DNA from: DATLMR01 sp964615905
GTDB taxonomy: Bacteria; Acidobacteriota; Blastocatellia; UBA7656
NCBI GenBank assembly: GCA_964615905.1
Contig: CAZTUB010000018.1
Location: 72,955 to 136,954 of the forward strand
Length of the DNA: 64,000 nt
Direction: 5' to 3'
Positions 51,421 to 59,229 of this stretch are shown in pieces; the stretch's first letter is position 1; every line of letters begins with the position of its first letter. The notes beneath the pieces are model-generated. The model was not told the origin of the DNA. It searched no databases and worked only from the letters and a program-made list of their open reading frames with translations. A program made the position numbers and the translations under genes.

Positions 51421-52528
51421 TGCCTGTGGGCTGTGCCATAGAGCCAACTACTGGGCCTAAGCCCAGATACTTTGAACGAATGTTGAACGAGCCGACACCA
51501 TCACGATGATAGCGAAACCCACATCTGCAAACGTACTCCCTGCCTTTGGGTTTCTTGCGATTGCCGCAGGCTGGACAGGTTTGCGTCGTGTAGGATTCTT
51601 CTTGCAAAACAACGCTCATGCCGCGACGTTCGCACTTATAGGTGAGCAGAAAGCGAGTCTTGCCACTAATCATCTGGTGAATCTTTTGATTGGCTTTCTT
51701 ACCACAGTCGAATCCTTTCCGAACATCCCGCAGGTCGCCAATAACAACCGTCTGCACACCATCGCTGTGGAGTGTGGAGACAAGGCTAGTTGTTTGCTTG
51801 TGCTGAATGTCTCGGATTTGATTGTCGAGTTTGCGAAGCTGCCTGCGCTTGCTCTTGATGAGTCGTCGTCTGCGCTTCGAGCCGTGTTTCTTCGTATCTA
51901 TCAGGCCCGAAAGTTTGGCTTTTAGCTTATTCTGATACTGTCGGACGGAGCGCAGTTTGCGACCGTTCAGGATAGTGCAGTTCTCACCATCATGGGCTAC
52001 AGCCATGTGGATTTCACCCAAATCAATACCCGCCGTTTTGTCTCCTATTGGTTCGGCAATTTGCTGCGCTAGATAAGTCGCTATGGCTTCGTATTGCTCA
52101 CCTTGCCAGCGAATAACCAGCGTGCGCGGAAGCTCAAAGGGCCAGTCGAGAATAAGGGGTGCGTTGCCTCTGCCGTTGGACAGAATCAGCTTGCCATCGC
52201 GCAGTCTGATCGCAGAGTTCTTGTACTCAATGCGAAAGAACTTTCTACGTCGGCGTGGCGGCTTTGCGTCGGTGTCTGTCTTGCGTCTCACTCGCCAACT
52301 TTTGAGCGAAGCAAAAAAAGCCTGCACGCAAGCGTCGGCGGTGTGCGTGTGAAGCCTGTCGGAGTTGAGCCAGCGCATCATGCTCGAAGGCTTGAGCCAG
52401 ATGCCTTTGTGTCTGACTGTGCGCCAAAAACAAGTGACCGTCTTGGAATACAAGCGACCGCATTCAAGCGCGAGTGCGTCCAGTTGTTCAGAGTTGCCGA
52501 TTTTGATTCTGCGAACCGTGTAAGCCAT
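51353..52528 (-). CDS. tnpB: TnpB, RNA-guided nuclease of IS200/IS605-type element
   Basis: 391 residues. RuvC-I is GIDLGEIHMAV (Asp169). The zinc finger is CPACG...CRCG (318-336). RuvC-III is YHRDGVGSFNI (Asp343). At the usual RuvC-II position the sequence is VVIGDLRDV, with Gly264 where most TnpBs have Glu. Glu310 and Glu311 next to the zinc finger (VLQEESYTTQTCPAC) may replace it, as in TnpBs described with relocated RuvC-II glutamates. The N-terminus has the usual WED-like start and an Arg/Lys-rich linker. Guided by its omega RNA, TnpB cuts double-stranded DNA next to a TAM. No tnpA is present. Confidence 0.85.
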   Translation of the reverse strand: MAYTVRRIKIGNSEQLDALALECGRLYSKTVTCFWRTVRHKGIWLKPSSMMRWLNSDRLHTHTADACVQAFFASLKSWRVRRKTDTDAKPPRRRRKFFRIEYKNSAIRLRDGKLILSNGRGNAPLILDWPFELPRTLVIRWQGEQYEAIATYLAQQIAEPIGDKTAGIDLGEIHMAVAHDGENCTILNGRKLRSVRQYQNKLKAKLSGLIDTKKHGSKRRRRLIKSKRRQLRKLDNQIRDIQHKQTTSLVSTLHSDGVQTVVIGDLRDVRKGFDCGKKANQKIHQMISGKTRFLLTYKCERRGMSVVLQEESYTTQTCPACGNRKKPKGREYVCRCGFRYHRDGVGSFNIRSKYLGLGPVVGSMAQPTGIRFNAHACVARGLRNPREAAAV

Positions 52529-52739
52529 GTTTTAGTTGATAAATCCTTCCGGTCGGGATATAGCAGCAATCCCAGCGTCGCGTATAGCTTTAGCCCGTTC
52601 AATGCTTTTCAACATTTCTACGTCTTTGACTTTAGGCAGGGATGAATTTGCTGAGTCGAAGTCCCCATCAGGGAGGATGAAACGGCTATGATTCCCGGTA
52701 TTGAGGTATTGAAATTAGTATTGCTAAGGGTCGTAATTG

Positions 52740-52949
52740 CTAACGCTTGGCTTTTTGTTTCGGCTTCGGGCCGCGCTTCATCTCTGGCGGTTTCGCTCCC
52801 TCCGGCACTCCCCATACATGACCGCTCGGAGTTTCCTGCTTGACAGCGCCGGGGATTAGGCCACTTTGAAGCCAAAACAGCACTGTTGTATACGGCTTCC
52901 CTATCGCTTCCGCATACTTTCTCGGTGAGAGCAGCTTGCCTTTCTTCAT
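52740..52949 (-). CDS. Small HTH (excisionase/MerR-like) protein
   Basis: 69 residues from ATG 52949 (MKKGKLLSPRKYAEAIGKPY, then TTVLFWLQSGLIPGAVKQET). The layout is that of an excisionase or AlpA-type winged helix, with a basic C-terminal tail. It lies upstream of tnpB on the same strand, but about 200 bases away, so linkage is uncertain. A divergent gene starts at 53124, so it could also be its regulator. Confidence 0.5.
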   Translation of the reverse strand: MKKGKLLSPRKYAEAIGKPYTTVLFWLQSGLIPGAVKQETPSGHVWGVPEGAKPPEMKRGPKPKQKAKR

Positions 52950-53123
52950 GCATATTATCGTATCCCCTACAAGCATTATACATCAAGAACGAAAGAGTGC
53001 AAGAAATTCTTGTGTACCACACAAGAATTTTATCGTATTCTTGTGGGGTCTATGGTAATATCTCAGCATCGAGGACAAAACGGGAAGGCAAGATGTCTTC
53101 GGACATCTTCGGAGCCATTTGCA

Positions 53124-53483
53124 ATGTCTAAGCGTCCGGGCAAAAAAAGAGGCGTTATTCCGATCACCTCAAGGCATAAGAAGCCAGGTGCGCGGAAGCA
53201 CACTGGTACTAGCCGGACAGAGCCGACAGAACCAATCGACATTAAAACTAAGCGAACCCGCCCCCTGATAGAAGCTCAGAAGGAAGCAGCGGACAGAGCG
53301 ACTCGGCTCCGCATACAGGTTGATGTGATGGGCTACGTTTTCAACCATGAAATGAGAACACAAGGGGTGGGCGCAATCCTTAACGTGGCAAGAGCCGTTT
53401 GGGAGCAGCGCGGATCGCCAACCCGCCTCGACATGCTCGCTGCCGCTTTAGCCGATGTCCTAAAGAAATTTGAACCATTATAG
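53124..53483 (+). CDS. Small protein with VFNxEM domain
   Basis: 119 residues from ATG 53124 (MSKRPGKKRGVIPITSRHKK), with GGAG upstream; the frame is open to 53010. The first 50 residues are basic and unordered, probably DNA- or RNA-binding. The C-terminal domain (QVDVMGYVFNHEMRTQGVGA and RAVWEQRGSPTRLDMLAAAL) matches the C-terminus of the TPR-like protein at 22893-24125. The shared domain is therefore portable. Function unknown. Confidence 0.55.
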   Translation: MSKRPGKKRGVIPITSRHKKPGARKHTGTSRTEPTEPIDIKTKRTRPLIEAQKEAADRATRLRIQVDVMGYVFNHEMRTQGVGAILNVARAVWEQRGSPTRLDMLAAALADVLKKFEPL

Positions 53484-53527
53484 CCAATGCTCATGACTGT
53501 ACCCTATCCACGAAAGGCGGACCTCAA

Positions 53528-53833
53528 ATGGGCGAGCAACTAATCGAAGACGACACAGCTATCCTTGATCTCTATGTTGACGCCGCTCGTCACCTTTGCG
53601 CCCGCTCCGACTGGCAAGCAGCCATCCTGGTGCTTGAGGCCGTCCTACTAATCACGCCTGGCGATGCTAACCTTTATTCTAATCTCGCTGGCGTTCTGTT
53701 GCGCGCTGGCAAGACTTCGCGGGCGCTTTCGACTGTCGAAGCCGGACTCCGGCTCGACCCGGACCATCTTGATCTGAAGCTCCATCGCGCGGTGGCGCTT
53801 TCGGCTTGCGGCCACCACGAAATAGACTTTTGA
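53528..53833 (+). pseudogene. Truncated TPR gene (N-terminal half)
   Basis: AAAGG precedes ATG 53528. 101 residues match the first 100 of the intact TPR protein at 29864-30424 (LYVDAARHLCARSDWQAAIL, then NLYSNLAGVLLRAGKTSRAL), then the frame ends at IDF. The C-terminal half is missing here, and a similar fragment is at 35823-35957, 18 kb away in the same orientation. It may still be translated as a shorter TPR protein. Confidence 0.65.
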
Positions 53834-53856
53834 AAGAAAGGAACTACGATATGACT

Positions 53857-54213
53857 CTACTTCATCTTAAACGAATCCTCGAACGTCGATGGCCGCCTCT
53901 CAATTCCGGGCAGGAGCAAAGCTTGAAGTGCCTGCTTATTCGGGACGTGTACATGTTTGCCATTGAGAAAAACCGACAGATTACTCCTGAATCTCTGAAT
54001 GGTATCGAAAAGAGCATCTACAATATCTGGCGCGGCTTCTAGTATCTCTAGAAATTCCTTAGGTGATGCCTCAAGGGCACCTACTTTCATACCGAAGCGA
54101 ACCGCTTGTTCAGGACTCATCCTATTGCTACTAATTCGGTGGGATGTCAGCTCCTGTTGGATCATATTCGCGGTTTCTCCATCCTCAGCTCCAATCACAA
54201 TATTGGGATTCAT
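53857..54213 (-). CDS. Hypothetical protein
   Basis: 118 residues. GGGGAG precedes ATG 54213. The protein is acidic and helical (SPEQAVRFGMKVGALEASPK, then EILEAAPDIVDALFDTI). No known domain. The opposite strand has a rival: a frame from ATG 53851 with AAAGGA upstream (MTLLHLKRILERRWPPLNSG) that overlaps in antisense. I prefer the minus-strand gene on composition. Confidence 0.5.
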   Translation of the reverse strand: MNPNIVIGAEDGETANMIQQELTSHRISSNRMSPEQAVRFGMKVGALEASPKEFLEILEAAPDIVDALFDTIQRFRSNLSVFLNGKHVHVPNKQALQALLLPGIERRPSTFEDSFKMK

Positions 54214-54295
54214 AGATTCTCCCCTCAGAGGCTGATCTCAAAATCTGAACTTACAATCCGGGATGCAGCTTCTAACTCGCTGACACCTCAAATTA

Positions 54296-54550
54296 TCAAT
54301 GTTTATCGTAGCGCGGCTCACGAGGTTTAAGAAAGCATGATTCTACATGCCTACAATACTGAGATTGGAACTGAATCAGTCGGGCAGCCTTGTGGGCCTG
54401 CTTCTCCACCTCTAGCCGTAGGTGATCCAGAAGCTGTGATCGCAGGTTCTCCATTGCTGTCTCGTCACTCAAGAGTTTTTCCTTCATCTTGGCAATGATT
54501 TCATGCTTGTTTTTCTTACCTACAGTAGGAATTTTGTCGTCACTAATCAA
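54296..54550 (-). CDS. Possible coiled-coil small protein
   Basis: 84 residues (LISDDKIPTVGKKNKHEIIA, then RSQLLDHLRLEVEKQAHKAA). The start would be TTG 54550 with GAGGGAG immediately upstream, too close to be ideal. Helical and basic. From 54551 to 54816 I see no gene. Confidence 0.35.
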   Translation of the reverse strand: MISDDKIPTVGKKNKHEIIAKMKEKLLSDETAMENLRSQLLDHLRLEVEKQAHKAARLIQFQSQYCRHVESCFLKPREPRYDKH

Positions 54551-54816
54551 CTCCCTCGCGAAAACAGGTATGTTCGGTTAGGGCTCCCCATCCGGTACCC
54601 TTTGCGAGATAGCTCATCGGCACATAGACAAGTGGCACGGCTACAGCTAACCAATCCACGAACCTGATACGCCGAGTCAATAGTGCACGACACATTCGAT
54701 GGACATATTTTGTTGTTATACAATGCTATTTTGGCCGCTTGATTTTACTAACACCGCTGCTTTCCATTTCTCAATTATCTAAAAGTATCAGGCTTTTAGT
54801 TTATAATAATCTTTAA

Positions 54817-55770
54817 TCAATGCTTGCGCGACTTGGACTTGCCAATCAAAGGATTCATTATGGCTTTAATTGGTCTAGCAAGATACTTGACAGCCGCACC
54901 GGATACGATACCAGTGATAAGCCCCACCAGGAGATTTCCCGTGGCAAGGGTAGAAGACACACCAGAAATTACTCCACTTATCAAGTGGTCAGAGTTCTCT
55001 TTTTCGGCGTCTGTATAAAATGCGGCATCGTTTGTTTTTCTTTGAGTCTTCTCTTGCTTCGCTTCTTGCTCAGTCGATTGTTGTTCTTCTAGCGGAGGCT
55101 CAGGACAAAATGGCAGAGCCGCACTATGATCTGTTATACCCCAATCTACTCTAAGGCCAATTATCTCTGGAGACTTATTCTTAGTTGCAACGGCAATAAC
55201 TCTTGATTCATCGAAGAATGTCTTTCTGTAGTTTTCAGTTGAAAACACAAAAGCATTTCTGGATTCAGGAGAATCCTTCACTATATTATTGGGTAATCCC
55301 CTTTTCGCGTTTGCTCTTAGTTTACTACCCTCACCTGATAGATAAGTTAAATTTTCATGTAGTTTATATGCATTTATAGCAATACCCTCCTGGCCGATGT
55401 CTTCAATAGCCCTAGTTAACATATTTAAAGATGATGCCCCTTGCTCAGATAGAAGGAATAACTTTAATAAGTCCTTCTGAGTTTCTGATAGTAGTTCTCC
55501 GCTCGATTCTATAATCACCGTATCATATATCCTCCATGACTCATCACTTCGATAAGAAAGTAGCCCTGTAAAAATGCAAGACAAGTTTTGTTTTTGACTA
55601 ACAAGAGCTACACAAGGTTTGGTATCTACAAGTAATTGACCGCATAACGTCCAAGCATCTGGCTCCCAATCAGGTCCATAGGCTGTGGTAAGTAAGCCAT
55701 TAAGTGAATACCACCTAAACTCACAGCGACGCGTTACTGCACGAACATAAATCTTGAGGTCTACGCTCAT
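54817..55770 (-). CDS. Membrane-associated partner of the GTPase (candidate effector)
   Basis: 317 residues. The first 210 form a soluble domain (MSVDLKIYVRAVTRRCEFRW, then LNGLLTTAYGPDWEPDAWTL) with mixed alpha/beta character. A charged linker (EEQQSTEQEAKQEKTQRKTN, about 215-250) leads to a Gly-rich hydrophobic region (SGVISGVSSTLATGNLLVGL, then ITGIVSGAAVKYLARPI), probably two membrane helices. It starts 25 bases after the GTPase stop. GTPase-linked conflict systems often pair a GTPase with an accessory domain protein that ends in a membrane or pore-forming part; the role is inferred. Confidence 0.6.
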   Translation of the reverse strand: MSVDLKIYVRAVTRRCEFRWYSLNGLLTTAYGPDWEPDAWTLCGQLLVDTKPCVALVSQKQNLSCIFTGLLSYRSDESWRIYDTVIIESSGELLSETQKDLLKLFLLSEQGASSLNMLTRAIEDIGQEGIAINAYKLHENLTYLSGEGSKLRANAKRGLPNNIVKDSPESRNAFVFSTENYRKTFFDESRVIAVATKNKSPEIIGLRVDWGITDHSAALPFCPEPPLEEQQSTEQEAKQEKTQRKTNDAAFYTDAEKENSDHLISGVISGVSSTLATGNLLVGLITGIVSGAAVKYLARPIKAIMNPLIGKSKSRKH

Positions 55771-55794
55771 ATCTGAAAACCGAAGATAACTAGG

Positions 55795-56937
55795 CTAGAA
55801 CACTGACTTGATGAAACTCTCAAAGTCGGTTTCTTCTCTTGTAATCAAGTGACCACCCTGTACTATCTTAAACGGGGAGTCTGTCTTGACATCTTCTGAA
55901 AATTTAGAGATTGACTGTGCAAATTCACGATTCCGCCCAAATACGTCCGAAAAGCCTTTAAGAGCCTCTACATATTCATCATAGAAGTCTTCAGCATCAA
56001 AAAAAGAAAAAACACCTCTCATGAAAGAGTTTTTTCTTTTACCTTCTATTTCCAAATGCACAGCGCGGATTTGTTGCACCATAAAGAAATTAAGTATATG
56101 TCTAAGCACCTGATCGCAATCAAGCGGTTCATATCCAGTAGGCTTTTGCCATTCTGTCCGTTTCCCCTTTATTCTCTTGAAGTGTTCAATGGGATAAGTA
56201 CCATCGCCTTTCTTAATGTAGCTATGGAAGATTACATTTCCTGTGGTTTGCACTGGCGTAATTACTACAGCCGTGTCCTCATGTTGTTTTCCCAGATCAT
56301 TGAAAGTTTGAAAGAACTTCTCTTCAACTTTCTCAATTATTTTATTACTATGATCTTCTATTTGAGTTGCTTTATACCCTGTTCTCTCTCTGAGGTAAGT
56401 TTCCACCTTGGTTGGAACGATAACTAATATTTTCGGATTCTTGCCTTGCCTTTCCAGCCATTTGGCTACCAATTGCCTGGTTTGAGTAGGTAGATTACGA
56501 TGATTCTCTATATCTCCTGGTGGAATCTGTCCTGGCCCCTCTAGCAATTCAATGGTGTCAATTGCGAGTATTGCTGCGTGGCATCTATCAAATTCCTTCT
56601 GCAGCTTGCTTGTATTTGTTGCCGTATACCCACCTGCTGTATCAATAAAAGTTAGCTTTAACGCAGAGGAGTTATTATGAGAGCCTAAATCAAAAGAGTA
56701 TTCTTCCAGATCAGGAGTTGGCACTCGTGGCATTTCAAAAGGACTCTCATCTAGGTTGTCACAAACTGTCTTTATCAGATGTAGTTTTTGAAGCAAGGGA
56801 TCCGCTGAGTCTTCATCAAGGGTTATATTAAGATCAAGTCCTCTTGTCAGAGTCACGGCATTATCGAAAATTGCTGCTAGCACACTGGATTTGCCCGCCC
56901 CTCTTCCTCCAAACATCAGTATATGCTCGTTTTTCAT
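55795..56937 (-). CDS. P-loop GTPase of a candidate conflict system
   Basis: 380 residues. AGGAGG lies six bases before ATG 56937, an excellent start. G1 is FGGRGAGKSS (residues 9-18), G3 is FIDTAGG (97-103), and G4-like is VPTKVE (174-179). The C-terminal half is helical (CDQVLRHILNFFMVQQIRAV). The layout resembles the DO-GTPase-like proteins in GTPase-centred bacterial conflict systems. It should sense or switch and control the downstream membrane protein. The pair lies in a block of clearly lower GC. Confidence 0.7.
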   Translation of the reverse strand: MKNEHILMFGGRGAGKSSVLAAIFDNAVTLTRGLDLNITLDEDSADPLLQKLHLIKTVCDNLDESPFEMPRVPTPDLEEYSFDLGSHNNSSALKLTFIDTAGGYTATNTSKLQKEFDRCHAAILAIDTIELLEGPGQIPPGDIENHRNLPTQTRQLVAKWLERQGKNPKILVIVPTKVETYLRERTGYKATQIEDHSNKIIEKVEEKFFQTFNDLGKQHEDTAVVITPVQTTGNVIFHSYIKKGDGTYPIEHFKRIKGKRTEWQKPTGYEPLDCDQVLRHILNFFMVQQIRAVHLEIEGKRKNSFMRGVFSFFDAEDFYDEYVEALKGFSDVFGRNREFAQSISKFSEDVKTDSPFKIVQGGHLITREETDFESFIKSVF

Positions 56938-57429
56938 GTGACCTCCTGGTTAGGCTTGACCTTCTAATGTCATTAACGCCTAAAGGTATAATTTCCAGAA
57001 GAAAATTTATCTATGTTGAAACTGAGTGACTTTTTTTGCTCGACCGTCAATACGGTCATTTCATTTTGGGACGTAATAATTTTGAAAACGATGACTACTC
57101 TGAATTAGTCATTTGTGCCTAATACCTATTTTGAAATGTAGCCTATCTAACGAAGGCAGTTTAGCAAATTTCTCAGGCACAAGTCGAGGAAAATCTTAGT
57201 TTCGAACTGGTGGCGCTTTCTCTAACATATCTCTCAAGACTTATTAGACAAAACGGTTGAAGTGTCTAAATGATAGGCAGGCGATCTGCATCTATTCTCT
57301 TATCATCGGAGCAAAGAATCGGGGATTTACCCTTTCGACAATTATGCTCTATTAGCCGTAAGTAGTAAGAGGCGATCCTTTCGTTGTGTGTTGGTTCTGA
57401 CGAATTGTTGGACAGGCCAATCGGCCTAT
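56938..57429. other. AT-rich gene-less spacer
   Basis: No gene seen. It is AT-rich like the GTPase block and should contain that operon's promoter, but I cannot fix a clear -35/-10 pair. It separates the block from the matrixin-like gene that ends at 57430. Confidence 0.4.
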
Positions 57430-58911
57430 TCAACGGACGGTAAGCATAACCGGATCGGACATCACCCCGTTTGGAAGCATCACACGTGCCTCGTACTCTC
57501 CGGCTGTAAGAAAGAGCTTCTTGACGGTCATGGACGTTCCGGTATTTGACTTCGGGGTGCGCGTCTGCCCCGCGATGACAACGACCGTTCCCGGAGCGAA
57601 GTCTTCACCCGTCACGATCAGCTTGCCGCCGCCCTTTTTGTACTTGAGCTTGGTAATCAGGGGCGGAATGCCGCGCGGGTCTGGGTAGATCGCACGCACG
57701 CCATTCATATCATCAGCCCTGACACCCGCACAACGACCGTCGAAAGTGGCAAGGTGGAACATTGTTGCTTCACGCTGCTCTGGCGTCGGCATGCCTCCAA
57801 AGCCCGGTTCCCAGGAATGCCCCAACCCTAGAGCATGTCCCATCTCGTGGGTAAGCACCTCTCGGAGATTACAAGGAAGGGCGAAGCGGCAAGCAGCGGA
57901 GGGATTTATCGAAACGAAGCCCTCTATTGCTTTGAAATAGACTTGTCCCCCGATTTGGCGAGTTTCACGGCGATCAAAGCTGATCGCGCCAATGCCCAGT
58001 ATCTGCCCTGTACCACAGACGCCGGGGGAGAAAAAGCCTATGCAATCATCAAAAATTATATCGCTAGTTGAGGGCGGAAAAGTGCAATCACCAAACGTGT
58101 CACCTATGGCAAGCCTGACAGTTGAACCGCGAACCGACCAGGCGGTGGCGGCGGCTTCTAAATCCTCTTTTATCTGTGACGTTGGCGCTCCATCTGGCTT
58201 ATACCTGAAGATAACAGTTTTACCCTCGTCAAACTCAAACCACCGAGAAGGGTCTACGGGATCATACACAGTCCATTGGGGTCTTACTCCAAACGTGGGA
58301 CGGTATTCAGCAGGTCGGTCAAGAACGGGTTGGCCCTTGTAGTAGGTCGCATCAAAATCTGCCGCGCGCCTGGTATTCACCGCCAGCCTCTCGCGAACCA
58401 TTCTCACATACGAAGATGCCTCCATCCTGTCAGTCGCCTTGCTATTGGCCGTCCCAATGAACTCAACATTGTCGCCGCCACCACGAATAGCAATGCTTTC
58501 CCCGGAAAGCCGGTCATCAACGATGGAGAACTTTCCCAGGAACATCTGGTGGACGCGAAGGCTCCCGTCAGGCCACGTGTCGAGGTAAAGCAGTACGCGT
58601 TCGTCGCGAGTGAACCTCGGAGCGCCTGGAATGAAAGTGCCGCGATCAGCGGCCATCCCGCCGGGCTGCTTGAGCACGATCTCGCCCGCGCCTATAGGCC
58701 CCTTTAATGTCTCCTCAACAGCAAGTCTGACATAGGTACAGACAAAGCCAAGCTCTTGATCGAATCGAGCCTCAACGTCAACCACTTTGCCCCGCACGAT
58801 TGCGCGAGATGCAATTATGAGGTCATCATCCGACGGCATAATCACCGTCGTCGCACTAACTGGGTGTGAGAGAAGAGTGATAAGGAACAGAAGCTTATAA
58901 ATGTACTTCAT
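57430..58911 (-). CDS. Secreted matrixin-like metalloprotease
   Basis: 493 residues from ATG 58911, with GGAG eight bases upstream. A signal peptide (MKYIYKLLFLITLLSHPVSA) is followed by a beta-rich propeptide-like region. The catalytic domain has the zinc motif HEMGHALGLGH (about residue 361 of the longer frame) and a downstream Met-turn-like region (EATMFHLATFDG). A C-terminal domain (PPLITKLKYKKGGGKLIVTG) looks like an IPT/TIG Ig-like fold. Such enzymes cleave extracellular proteins. An HTH gene (59186) is just upstream in the same direction. Confidence 0.85.
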   Translation of the reverse strand: MKYIYKLLFLITLLSHPVSATTVIMPSDDDLIIASRAIVRGKVVDVEARFDQELGFVCTYVRLAVEETLKGPIGAGEIVLKQPGGMAADRGTFIPGAPRFTRDERVLLYLDTWPDGSLRVHQMFLGKFSIVDDRLSGESIAIRGGGDNVEFIGTANSKATDRMEASSYVRMVRERLAVNTRRAADFDATYYKGQPVLDRPAEYRPTFGVRPQWTVYDPVDPSRWFEFDEGKTVIFRYKPDGAPTSQIKEDLEAAATAWSVRGSTVRLAIGDTFGDCTFPPSTSDIIFDDCIGFFSPGVCGTGQILGIGAISFDRRETRQIGGQVYFKAIEGFVSINPSAACRFALPCNLREVLTHEMGHALGLGHSWEPGFGGMPTPEQREATMFHLATFDGRCAGVRADDMNGVRAIYPDPRGIPPLITKLKYKKGGGKLIVTGEDFAPGTVVVIAGQTRTPKSNTGTSMTVKKLFLTAGEYEARVMLPNGVMSDPVMLTVR

Positions 58912-58925
58912 AATAAAGACTCCGT

Positions 58926-59186
58926 TCACACCGGCCTAGCTCGCCGCTGCGCCACGTCCAGCACATCACGACGCTTGAACCTCTGAGCTTTCCCCCCATT
59001 AGGCTGAGCTTGTAGCTCACCAGCCGAAACCCAGGCGTAGATAGTTGGACGAGATACCCCGGCAAGCCTTGCAGCCTCGCTGGCCCCAACGAGGTCAGGC
59101 GAGCAGCTATGCGCAATAGATTCGCGGCGCTGCACCCTTTCAAGCAGCGCGGCGAACCTGTCCAACTCGCACCTCTCGCAGCCCAT
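58926..59186 (-). CDS. Excisionase-family HTH protein
   Basis: 86 residues. DLVGASEAARLAGVSRPTIY, then AWVSAGELQAQPNGGKAQRF, is a classic AlpA/Xis winged helix with a basic RFKRRDVLDV wing. The first 25 residues form an extra helix with Cys residues. It ends 14 bases before the protease start and could regulate it, or belong to an integrative element. Confidence 0.7.
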   Translation of the reverse strand: MGCERCELDRFAALLERVQRRESIAHSCSPDLVGASEAARLAGVSRPTIYAWVSAGELQAQPNGGKAQRFKRRDVLDVAQRRARPV

Positions 59187-59229
59187 AGCCGCGAGATTAC
59201 ACCATATGTGTCATGGTGTAAAGTAATAT

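Noticed and set aside
52650..52735. CRISPR-like GTCCCCATCAGGGAGGATGAAAC stretch
   Set aside because: Only a single copy was seen, with no spacer-repeat pattern.
53806..54042. Plus-strand frame MTLLHLKRILERRWPP as a gene
   Set aside because: It has a good ribosome binding site, but it overlaps in antisense a better-looking minus-strand gene with its own site; kept only as an alternative.
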